Assembly (NCBI RefSeq): GCF_000340215.1
Contig: NW_006921532.1
Coordinates: 2,335,337-2,399,336 of the forward strand
Origin: Pseudocercospora fijiensis CIRAD86
Taxonomy: Eukaryota; Ascomycota; Dothideomycetes; Mycosphaerellales; Mycosphaerellaceae
Reading direction: 5' to 3'
Length of the DNA: 64,000 nt
The notes under the pieces were generated by a model. The model was not told where the DNA came from, searched no databases, and saw only the letters and a program-made list of their open reading frames with translations. Below, piece after piece: positions 10,619-19,649 of the stretch. Every line of letters starts with the position of its first letter. Within the stretch, counting starts at the first letter, position 1. The translations under genes and the position numbers were made by a program.

Positions 10619-12097
10619 TTACATCTCCTCCTCTTCCCATTCCTCATCGCCCTCCTCCTCACCAAACACACCCTTCCACACCCTCCCTGCAAGGCCCTTC
10701 TTCTGCACCATCGCCAGCACAAGCACAATCGGCAGCTGCCACACACTGGCCCAGAACAGCGCCCGAGCAGAGCCTTTCTCGCCATTCAGCCTCAACATTC
10801 TCCAAGCTTCCTTCAGCATCCAGGCATTGATGATCGAGCTGGTGACCACAAAGGCTGGGTCTGTGACTTGGTAGTAGCTTAGCCCCACGCAGACCGGAAA
10901 CATTGCCAAACTGTATCTGAACGATACCCTTGCGGCCATCGGCATGTTGCTTGATACCAGCATCCTGTATCCAGCGCCTGCGTATTCCTGCCGTACACCA
11001 TATGCCAGCGCGAAGAAATGCGGGAATTGCCAGGCAAAGAGTATGCCAGCTATCAACCAGCCTCCAATGGCCTGTTCGGTGAACAACAATTCTTTTGCTT
11101 CATCCCATGCCGATCCCTGCGTTCCGTCTGTGGTACTGTACTGACTGGCCGCGGCACACCATCCCATCAATGGAGGAATCGCCCCCACAATTGCCCCAAT
11201 CCAGGTATTGACTGGATGCAACCTCTTCGAAAATGTATATGCAAATGCGTATATCCCAATGTTGGTAGCTCCGAGGGTGGAGGTGGTAGGGTTGACTCCA
11301 TACCATAGCAGCCCTGTTCCCATGATACCTGTTGCAATCGCGAACACGAGTGCAGCTCTCTTGCTTATGAGTCCTCGTACAAGGGGCCTATTCTTCGTCC
11401 TACTCATTTTGGCATCGTATTGTGGTTCGAACAGCATATTTAGAGTATTTGCGGAGGCAATCTGCAGAAATGTCCCGCTTGTGAGGAATAAGAGTGTAAG
11501 CGTGCTGAGTGATGGAGCGTCTGTAACGGATGTGCTCAGCAATGTTGGCACAGGATATATGGAATATGATGCCGTAGCTGTGAGAACGACAAGGAAAGCC
11601 AGTCGTGGTTTAGAGAGGGCTAGATATGTTGAAATCACTCGTCGTAGTGATTTTGCCGGTGCCGCGGCCGCATCTCTGGACAATTGAGAGGACGCATCTG
11701 GAGGAAGTGGCATCTCTCCCGAATCATTAACCGCCGCCGCTGCAGCCGCTTTTAATCGCTTTCGTCTTCGGTGTGGTGGTTCTTCAGTTGCAGATGATGT
11801 GATGTCTGCTGTCGTAGATATAGATTTCGTTTCGCCAGGCGCATCGCTCCTCGAAGGCTGACTCAGATTCCTGGACCCATTCTCTTGTCCATTTCTGAAA
11901 GCATTTGCCCAGAAGAATCTCCTATCGACCTCTTCCTCTCTGGATATTGCAATCTGGACCTGGCGTTGCTTCACGGCTCGCGAAAACGGTCGACATTGCG
12001 GCTCTCGTATTCGGGAAAGCCTTCTCGCGCATCGCAGGCATATTGATCCAGCATCGAGAGGGTTGGCGAAGACCGCTGGCGGTCGACGAAGGAGCAT
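10619..12097 (-). CDS. COX10: Protoheme IX farnesyltransferase (heme O synthase), mitochondrial
   Basis: It transfers a farnesyl group to heme b to make heme O, the first step to heme A for cytochrome c oxidase, in the mitochondrial inner membrane. The UbiA-family signature is plain: an SKPRLAFLVVLTATASYS start of the membrane domain, the first Asp-rich motif NTLNMLFEPQYDAKMSRTKN followed by RPLVRG, and GAIVGAIPPLMGW. Six or more hydrophobic helices follow. The frame is open back to 12232 (537 aa), but I prefer the ATG at 12097 (492 aa), because MLLRRPPAVFANP followed by an Arg-rich, acid-poor stretch is a typical mitochondrial presequence and the upstream 45 residues are not. The C-terminus has a short Glu-rich tail. 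Single exon. Confidence 0.93.
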   Translation of the reverse strand: MLLRRPPAVFANPLDAGSICLRCARRLSRIREPQCRPFSRAVKQRQVQIAISREEEVDRRFFWANAFRNGQENGSRNLSQPSRSDAPGETKSISTTADITSSATEEPPHRRRKRLKAAAAAAVNDSGEMPLPPDASSQLSRDAAAAPAKSLRRVISTYLALSKPRLAFLVVLTATASYSIYPVPTLLSTSVTDAPSLSTLTLLFLTSGTFLQIASANTLNMLFEPQYDAKMSRTKNRPLVRGLISKRAALVFAIATGIMGTGLLWYGVNPTTSTLGATNIGIYAFAYTFSKRLHPVNTWIGAIVGAIPPLMGWCAAASQYSTTDGTQGSAWDEAKELLFTEQAIGGWLIAGILFAWQFPHFFALAYGVRQEYAGAGYRMLVSSNMPMAARVSFRYSLAMFPVCVGLSYYQVTDPAFVVTSSIINAWMLKEAWRMLRLNGEKGSARALFWASVWQLPIVLVLAMVQKKGLAGRVWKGVFGEEEGDEEWEEEEM

Positions 12098-12942
12098 TGG
12101 CGGGAGTTTGTATTCATGTAGAGGACGGCAACAGATCGAAACATCACGATCGACATTTGAGATGCGATCCCGAAACTCTGGGTCCGGCCCGGAGCAGAGC
12201 CTCATCGCGTGGACAATGGCTGGAGCATTCAACGTCTCCCTTCCCTATCCTCATGATATGAATATTGTTAATTGAAATATCATCATTCCGACGATAACGT
12301 CAGTGAGTTGAGAGAATCAGGGCGGCATGATGTTGGCAGCATGCAGCATGATGTTGGCCGGGTATGCTCCTGCTCATACACCCAGAGTCAGACTGACAAA
12401 ATGCACAACCTCGTCTAGACTTGCAAGAGGTCTCGGAGCTTGGATCAGAACTATTCCTCCTCCTCCTCTTCCACTGCTACGAACGTGCAAAGAAGGAACA
12501 GCATGCCCCAAAATAACGAACTCGGACTCAATGGCAAACCCGGCGACGGCAAGCATACTTTGAAACCAGGAATCCCATTATTATCGAGGCATAACTAAAC
12601 GGGAATATGGCACCATCACCGTCACGAAGGAGACTTCGGAAATACATAACTCAATTCCTGAAAGAAGATACCTGGCCATGCTTGCAAGCAATGAAGCCGA
12701 TATAAGAGCAAAGCCGCTGGCTCAGAGAATAGCTGCTTTCGACGCTCTTGCTCGGCTCTGCAATCGGGTGGAACCTCAGGGGGTTTCACATGCTGGCCGC
12801 TGGTCGTGGGGTCTACCTGTCCCAACGGTTGGCACATACTACAGCGGCCTTTGGTCCCCTATTCAGTGCCTGATTCGTTCACCATTCATTCAACCGTGAA
12901 AGCCGTGGCATAGAAGCCAGAAATAAGCAAAGTCGAGCAAGG
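12098..12942. other. Upstream flank of COX10 and 3' flank of P450 gene
   Basis: No gene is seen. Around 12321-12361 the words ATGATGTTGGC and CAGCATG recur three times within 40 bases. Around 12930-12962 AGCAAGGTCGAGCAA-type words recur just beyond the P450 stop. Confidence 0.55.
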
Positions 12943-14709
12943 TTAAGCAAGGTCGAGCAACGCTGAATCCCCACGCAATTGCTCAAGCATGCTCTTCAAG
13001 CCCTCCAACAATTCAGTGTGCTTCGCACTTCTAATCTCCACCTCCCAAGCAAATGGCTTTGGACGATTGACCATTCCCGCCACGGGTTCCAGTTTGACTG
13101 GAATCTCCCTACCGTTGGCATCTCGCGCTTTGCGAATGTCGAAACACGCTAGGAACTGCACCATGGTAATATACACGCTGGCATCCGCGAAAAAGCGGCC
13201 CGCACATGACCCACGTCCATATCCGAAAGCGATGTCGCTAGGGTCTGGCTCGTTCAACGGCGGTAGGTAGCGCTCGGGATTGAAAGCTTCTGGGTCTGAG
13301 TATGTTGCTGGGTCGTGCAGAAACCACCACAGCGATGGCAGCAAGTATGTACCTTAGGGAATGCGATACCCTTTGATTATCATTTCTTCCTCGCTCCGGT
13401 GTGCAAGCCCCATGGGCCCGACGGGGTTCCATCGCCATGCTTCCTTGATAATGCCGTCGACGTAAGGCAGATTCTTGCGGTCGGCAAAGGTGGGAAGACG
13501 ACTACTTCCAACTACCCGATCGATCTCTTCATGGGCCCTAGTGACGCTCTCGGGATGAATAAGCAGAGCACAGATGACGCTCTGCATGATGGCAACGGTA
13601 GAGTCCGAGCCTGCCGCGTACATGCTCACAGCAGTCCATTTAATCGCGCCTTCTTCCTCCGGCGGAAGCTTGGACATTCCACCGTGCTTTGCGGCCTGTG
13701 ACTTGAGCAGATTCGCGACATACGACGGCCGCTCGGTCTTTGCTTGCATTTGTTGCTTGACGAACGCGTAGGGGAGATTGGCCGCCTGGTAGTTGACTTT
13801 GGCGTATTCTGCGGCCGTCTTCCGAGACCCCGTGCCTGGAACACCATCGGGCAGATACTGGATGGCTGGGATTGCGTCGACTGCCCATTTGAGGGGAACA
13901 AATGCCTGTGAGAGGTTGTCCATGGCGTGTTCGATCACTTCGCACAACGGATCACGTCCGTCACGCTCGATCTCGTAGCCATACATGACTTTGACAATGA
14001 CGGCAGCCGCAAGACTATGTAGTCATTAGTTGCCGACGAGAATTGCAGTAATGGCAAAGGGGGTCAACTTGCGTTTTCGAATGCACCATCCTCGCAGCAG
14101 GATTCTTGTAGACCTGCAAGACGAACAATGTAGCTTCACGCTCCTAGTGCCCTTCATCAGCATTTCGGACGAAAACACATGGATGGCACTTGCACGGGAT
14201 GCGCACTTGGATAGGTCGAAAGCCGTCTGCTCGGAGAGACCGGGACAGCGTTAGTGTTTCAGCGTTTGAGCGGCTACCGGTTTCCTGTACGCACCTGAAA
14301 GGCTTTTAGTGCCAACCTTATGATGGACCATTTTGCGGTGCAGACGATACGTGTCGTTATACTGGTGAGTGATGAGGAATTGCTCGAACCCTGCCAGAGA
14401 CGCGAAATTAAACTGCGGTCTGGCGGCGGTCTTCTGGGCCTTCTTCGACAACAGCGAGTACGCCACCTCTTTATCGTGGATAATGACCAGCACCAGGCCC
14501 ATCAGTGTAACAGAGCTGACGGGGCCATACTTGTCCTTATGCCTGAACCAGTGCTTGAACTCGGGCACGCCTGAAGGCGGGAGATCCAGAACATTGCCAA
14601 CGAGTGGAAGAGGCTTGGGTCCGGGAGGGAGTGGCATTTGAAGCCTTTGAACTCTTGCGGTCAAGAATGCCAGGCTGAGCAATATCCCGACCGCAAGCTC
14701 TGTTACCAC
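12943..14709 (-). pseudogene. Cytochrome P450 with in-frame nonsense codon and no visible start ATG
   Basis: Five exons reconstruct a P450: complement(join(12943..14014,14073..14143,14207..14226,14295..14709)), about 525 codons, with exons 2 and 3 very short and a GC..AG intron after 14073. Visible motifs are a hydrophobic anchor, the PPGPKPLPLVGN proline hinge, I-helix AAGSDST, the K-helix EAWR, FNPERYL and the heme-ligand loop FGYGRGSCAG. At codon 389 (13356-13354) a TAA stands where the family has Lys after GYRIP. The same frame then continues with GTYLLPSLWWF through the heme loop. The protein would therefore stop before its cysteine ligand and be inactive. The frame begins with GTG at 14709 and has no in-frame ATG back to a stop at 14763, so the start is lost or on an unseen exon. 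The sequence resembles the microsomal polyketide-pathway monooxygenase type, but the substrate is unknown. Confidence 0.85.
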
Positions 14710-15335
14710 CTTCGGGAACCTTTCACGGTTCCAACATGTCTTTTTCGGTGAAGAAGAGCTTTATATGGCGGAAACACATACCCCAAGCTACGTTGGATTT
14801 TGATGTAGTCCATATTTGTGCGAGGTTATGGGAGAGACCGTAGATCCAGATGTGGTAGTCCCAACCAAGTACAACGTATATGAGCAAGCTGTCTTTGTCT
14901 GAGCCCGATATGGCCATATGGCTTGGCCTTCTAGACGTTCAGACATGGTTCATACAATGATTGTTAGTTACGTTTTCTGCGATATCTCAGCCTATAGAGA
15001 AGCTAAAGACTCGCCGCAAAGTAGAGGGGGCAGCTGTACTCAAGCCAAATTGAATAGTATGATTGAAAAAGCTTAAGTGCCTGAATTGCGTTCAGCAAAA
15101 AAAATCGGTTAAGAAGAAAATCAACAATTTTTGACCGGACTGTTTAAAAACCAACTAGCGTATATATCGTTCAATAATTGATTCTTCGTTCGTCGATAAA
15201 AAAATTAATCTACGATTTGTATAGCCAATTTAAGCCCGATCAATCCAAAAGTTTGCATGGACAGAGTCTAACTGTCATTCTCCCGCGGACTTTTCTCACG
15301 TTAGCCTTGGCCTTCGCCTATCAATGACTTTCGAA
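14710..15335. other. AT-richer intergenic region
   Basis: No gene is seen. Homopolymer A/T runs and degenerate sequence around 15090-15230 suggest old, decayed DNA, but no element is identifiable. Confidence 0.5.
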
Positions 15336-15427
15336 TCAACTTACGAGGCTCGAACTCTCAACCTTGAGATGTTTTTGGAAACCAGGCTCTAAAAGTCTCA
15401 CGCGCTAGCCAATTGTGCCACGCGGGA
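15336..15427 (-). pseudogene. tRNA-Lys(UUU)-like relic with intron
   Basis: The minus strand reads a 5' acceptor half TCCCGCG, a D-arm/A-box TGGCACAATTGGCTAGCGCG, an anticodon stem TGAGA/TCTCA around CTTTTA (anticodon TTT), about 18-19 extra bases where fungal tRNA-Lys(UUU) introns sit, and a T-loop B-box GAGTTCGAGCC. The 3' acceptor strand (AAGTTGA) does not pair with the 5' strand, and the T-stem has one mismatch. It therefore looks like a decayed or 3'-truncated tRNA gene or a tRNA-derived SINE head, not a working tRNA. Confidence 0.5.
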
Positions 15428-15554
15428 TGCGCCAGAGGCGTTCATCAGGGTTTGGAAGTGGTTGTCCAGCTTCCGTGGCTCTAATTGGCTGAATGGCGGA
15501 CAAGATACATTATATCGCTCATTCCTTGGCGCCAAGAGATCCACAAAGCCAATC

Positions 15555-15831
15555 TAAGGACATGATCGGAAACTACAGGCTCAGGGCTGCCTCCTACACT
15601 TCACTCCAAATCCCTAGTTGCTCTAATGGTTGAGATACGTAACAATTAAGTTTTAGCACAACAATCCCATATGTGAGTCGTTCGAGACCACAGAGAGATT
15701 TTGAGGACAGAATTCAAAACTACACGTTCAGGGCTACCCGCTGCACTTTATCTGAAGTCTGCGGTCGTTCTGGTTGCTGAGATGCATGTCGTTGGAGTTA
15801 TCTAACAATGAACTCATATGTGAGTTGTGGG
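15555..15831. repeat. Diverged direct duplication, about 135 bp x 2, tRNA-like
   Basis: Copy A (15557-15690) and copy B (15699-15831) align by eye. AACTACAGGCTCAGGGCTGC matches AACTACACGTTCAGGGCTAC, TGGTTGAGATACG matches TGGTTGCTGAGATGC, and CATATGTGAGT is identical. Copy A contains an A-box-like CTCTAATGGTTGAGA and a B-box-like GTCGTTCGAGACC, suggesting descent from a tRNA or tRNA-derived SINE. Confidence 0.55.
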
Positions 15832-16383
15832 AAGTATGGCTTTTGCATTAAAGCGTGGTACAAATTGAATTTGGCAAAGGAATGAAAGAGCCGATGATCT
15901 CAGCTGTCTCTGACAGGTCTTGTGAGTCTGCAGCTGCTCTGACGGTCGAGGGTTGGATGCACGGAGTTGAAGTAGATGGGTGCAACTCCGAATTTCCAAC
16001 TGATCCCTTGTCTCCGAGCTCCCGCACAGCCAGTATGGACACTTGCGGAGACGTGTGCTGCGAGAGTTTCTCGAAAACTGGTGGTGATATGAAGCCTGAA
16101 CTCGCCCAGAATAGTGTCGAAGCCTGACACTGTGAAGGCCGGAAGCTGTGAGAGTCTTGGACTGCTTCCCTGCCAACCTGATCAGCAATTTCACATCTCA
16201 CATCGTTCGGAGTATGCAACTGGCCGTGGAAAAGTTACATAACCTTCGCTGTACAACAAGAATTGAAACATGTTTCCCGACTCGCGCTATGCTATATGCT
16301 CCCAAGCTCCTCAGTACTCTATGCCGGAGCGCCACGCTCTGCTTTCTATCACTCAATGCAATACATCTGCGAGCTCAGAGCTT
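15832..16383. other. 3' flank of PDX1, no gene seen
   Basis: Overlapping ORFs on both strands (15848-16219 minus, 15855-16127 plus) lack motifs, introns or coding bias. It is taken as 3' UTR and spacer. Confidence 0.5.
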
Positions 16384-17723
16384 TCACAGCACAAGACGAC
16401 CAGGCTCTTTCTCGAGCACAAGCTTCACCCTTTCAAGATATTCGGTGGCTCTGCTCTCATCTCCAGGCTGGGCCATGACCGAAAAGATGTTGTCGTCGGT
16501 AGAAATGCCAGCGGGTATCACGGCCGATCTTGGAGCAGGCTTCTTTGCTTTAGGTGCTGCCAGTATGTCGATTATATCAGCTTTACTCGCTGGCTTTGTA
16601 GCGCTCATGGGCGCAGGCATCAGTCCAGTAATAAGCGGAAAGTATGCTCCTTTGCTCGATGGTTTGACTTGCTCCAAGCCTAATATTGAGTTGAAAAGCT
16701 CGTCTGCAGTGGGTTTTCGGTTCTTGCTCAAGGGTAGATCTTCGTTTGCCATCTCGCTTGCTCGAGCAATAAGGGTGGAGAGAGGCAGTCGAATGCCGAG
16801 AGTATCTTGCACTCGCTTCTGTGTTGCGATGACTTGCGAAAGAGATATACGGAGTCCAATTTCTGTCTCCTTGGGTGGTTCTGGTGCTGCGGCCTTCCCT
16901 GCGGCCTTTGGCTGCTCGGGCTTGCCTTCAGCCTTCTTTGCGAGCTGGATGTTGCTCAAATCGAGATGCGACAGCTTCTCCAGTCGCTTTGAGGATTCCG
17001 CAGGATAGTCCTTCTTGATCTTGCCTAAGTATGCAAGCACGTCGCCCTTCAGTAAACGTCCTTGTGGTCCAGAAGCTGGTATGCTGTCCGCATCCTTTTC
17101 AGAAATGCCATTCTGGTGAAGCATAGCCTCGACCGATGGGTAGAGAGGGTACTTCCGAGATCGTGGAGCGCCCAACTGCTTGCCCTCTTGTCCTACCTTC
17201 TGTGCGCCCTTCTCAGCTGTCTGCGAAGGAGGCTCCTCCTGCTTTGGGGCTGGCTTGTTCTCTTTCTTCGCTTCCTGCTTTGGCTGCTCTGCCTGCTTTC
17301 GCTGCGGAGCACTATCCTCCTTTGGCAGTTCCAATGAGCTGATGTCGTCTCCCTCTTCCGCCAGAACTGCTATTCTCTCGCCGACCTTCACTCCCTTGGT
17401 TCCGTCTGGCTTCGTAATTTTCATGAGAATTCCATCGTCTTGCGCTTCGACATCCATGGTAGCTTTGTCGGTCTCAATCTCAAGAATGACATCTCCGGCT
17501 GCAAAAGAGTCTCCTTCCTTCAGTCTCCAGGATGCAATGTTTCCTTCGGTCATCGTTGGGCTGAGCGCAGGCATAGCATAGTTCTGAGCAGCAGCAGCCC
17601 TTTGGGAGATATGAAAACCTGCACTCTGTTAGCAAGAGAGTTCGCTTTCCGTGAGAACGTACCTCTCCGAGCAGCTGTTCTGGTGGCACAGGACATGCGC
17701 GCTGTGTTGGCGACACCTGCCAT
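16384..17723 (-). CDS. PDX1: Pyruvate dehydrogenase complex protein X (E3-binding protein), mitochondrial
   Basis: The model is complement(join(16384..17618,17663..17723)), 431 aa. Exon 1 supplies a mitochondrial presequence (MAGVANTARMSCATRTAARR) joined in frame to exon 2. A lipoyl domain (~36-112) carries the ETDKATMDV lipoylation loop, with the modified Lys near residue 72. A Lys/Pro/Gln/Glu-rich hinge follows, then a peripheral subunit-binding domain (~175-218, ending GPQGRLLKGDVLAYLG). The C-terminal part is short and lacks the HxxxDG catalytic motif of E2 acyltransferases, which separates protein X from E2. Protein X anchors dihydrolipoamide dehydrogenase to the pyruvate dehydrogenase core in the matrix. 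The gene diverges from the one at 17958. Confidence 0.9.
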
Positions 17724-17957
17724 TACAACTGCTTCAATGCCTCCTTCTGCAGCTGTCGAGATGTGGTGTGAGCAGCAATGGCATGCGAAAGCAGAGCCAA
17801 TTGAGCTCGTTGAGATGTACTGTATGAGACAACGGCCCGATTGATCCCCGATCCCCGATTCCCGAAGCCGTGAGCACTTTACTTAGAAACCTGTCCTGTG
17901 GACGCGACTTGACGTGTAGCATGTACACCAACACCTAGACACAATTTCATCGATAAA
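17724..17957. promoter_or_regulatory. Shared divergent promoter between two mitochondrial-protein genes
   Basis: Only 234 bases separate the start codons of PDX1 (minus) and the membrane-protein gene at 17958 (plus). Both products carry presequence-like N-termini, so coordinated expression is plausible. No specific factor site is asserted. Confidence 0.6.
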
Positions 17958-19040
17958 ATGGCCAGCGGTGTACATCTCCTGCTTCGTCTCCCTCCGGCGA
18001 TACGGCAGCAGGCTCTGTCTTCTGGAACGTTATGGAGTAGCAGCAATATCTGCCGGACTGGCCAACATGTAAAATTTGGACCAAATGGTCTTCATCAGTC
18101 GAGATCCTTCACTTTATCCCCGTTTCTGGCAAAGAATAAGCAAAATGCCTTCAAGAATGCTCAACCTCAAAAGCCGACTCCTCAAGCTCATAAACTTCCA
18201 AAAGCAACACTCCCCGCTGCAAAATTCAGTCCTGGATCTGCTCCATCTATACCGAAGGCATTGCCACCAAGATCGAACTATCAGGACTGGATCAGTTCTC
18301 GCTTTCCCAATACCGAACAGGTCCTGCTTTACGCCTCACCGAACCACGGAGGATTCTTCGCCATATCCTTCTTCTGTGGCTTCATGTTCTTGCTAGCTGC
18401 CTACACTCAATCTCAGCTATTCCTCAAGGATGAAGAGGGCAAGCCAGCTGTTCCGTGGCATATCAAAGCTATAGGCGCAGTACCTATATTGGGCTTTACC
18501 GCCCTTGGGACGACATTCGTGATGGCACCACTCAAAGTCATCAAGTCTGTAACATTGATCAAGGCTGCCGATGCGAGGACAGTGACGCAGGCATCCAAGC
18601 TTAGGGTGGAGATCAAGAGGTTCTTGCCATTCAGTAAACCAGAAATTCTAGAAGTGGATCCCTCAAAGTTCGTTCTGGATCGGAATATTCCAGGCTCAGT
18701 ACACGATATCAAATTCACCAATCATCACATCAAGGACACGAAAGAATTCAATGAGTACTACTTCTCAGGCAATCTTTACAAGAAGGAAGGCAGTGCTCTC
18801 AAGAGGTTCAATGCAGGTCTTCTGAACTCATGGCCAGGACTCGTTAAGAATGCCAGGCGAATGTTCATGCGAGACCAAATGGCGTATGTCAGAGTCGGTA
18901 GCAATGGCAACTACAAGCTGGATCTTCAGGGAAGTCATTTGCTTGACTATGGTAATGTGCTCGCAAAGATAGCTAGGGAGGATGCCGACATCGACAGAGG
19001 CATCAAAGCGGTCATCAAGTACCTCACTAGGGCAGCATGA
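17958..19040 (+). CDS. Putative mitochondrial inner-membrane protein, TMEM223/TMEM186-like
   Basis: Single exon, 360 aa. The N-terminus (MASGVHLLLRLPPAIRQ, then a basic Ser/Pro/Lys-rich stretch to ~100) looks like a presequence and linker. Two hydrophobic segments follow, ~132-150 (GGFFAISFFCGFMFLLAAYT) and ~170-190 (AIGAVPILGFTALGTTFVMA), preceded by a short QVLLYASPNHG lead. A soluble C-terminal domain of ~170 residues follows. This two-helix hairpin after a VLLY motif recalls the TMEM70/TMEM186/TMEM223 group, some members of which help assemble respiratory complexes. That assignment is from memory and tentative. The shared promoter with PDX1 supports a mitochondrial location. Confidence 0.7.
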   Translation: MASGVHLLLRLPPAIRQQALSSGTLWSSSNICRTGQHVKFGPNGLHQSRSFTLSPFLAKNKQNAFKNAQPQKPTPQAHKLPKATLPAAKFSPGSAPSIPKALPPRSNYQDWISSRFPNTEQVLLYASPNHGGFFAISFFCGFMFLLAAYTQSQLFLKDEEGKPAVPWHIKAIGAVPILGFTALGTTFVMAPLKVIKSVTLIKAADARTVTQASKLRVEIKRFLPFSKPEILEVDPSKFVLDRNIPGSVHDIKFTNHHIKDTKEFNEYYFSGNLYKKEGSALKRFNAGLLNSWPGLVKNARRMFMRDQMAYVRVGSNGNYKLDLQGSHLLDYGNVLAKIAREDADIDRGIKAVIKYLTRAA

Positions 19041-19649
19041 GGTACATGAATAGCTTAACCGTCCAGCTACTCCATCAAAGTGTACTTGTACAGATTTGTA
19101 TTCAGCTTGCCCGCCATGTATTTTTCCTCAGTAAACGGTGTCCATCGAAAAGGTGCAAATGCAATTTATGCGCACTGCACTGCCTGCACTGGTTCTCTTT
19201 CCTGCTGGATCCTGAGCCTGAGGCAAGCACCCTCGGCAAACTTGCCCCGACGGACGAGCGTCCGCAGCCACAGCTGAATAGCAATTTCGTTCGCGACGCG
19301 CGACCTCTCCTTCTCTTCTTCATGATTTCTCCTAGTCAAACCCATGTACGTACACTCAGCGTCACGAAGATCGCGCACCAGAAACTGACAGCTCGCAGAT
19401 GATGAAAGCCTAGCGTGCAGCAGATGAGCTGTCTTCGAGTCGTTCCATCCAAGCTCTCCCTTTACCGGGCTCAAGGGCGAAGGTGGGATCTGGAAGCAGC
19501 ATGATCTATGCGTTCGGCACACACACCTTGTACTATTACGGACGCGAAGAAAGGCATCTCTGACCCAGCTTTGACTAGAGAGGATTTCGAAGATGGCTAT
19601 AATCAAAACCACGAATGCAGAATTTTAGCACAACTCCACTTCCACTTCC
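19041..19649. other. Spacer between a plus-strand gene end and the tandem array
   Basis: No gene is seen. The ORFs 19037-19402 (+) and 19166-19612 (-) overlap each other antisense and carry no motif. Confidence 0.5.

Noticed and set aside
12097..12232. Upstream start of COX10 at 12232
   Set aside because: The extra 45 residues do not look like a presequence, whereas the ATG at 12097 begins a typical one.
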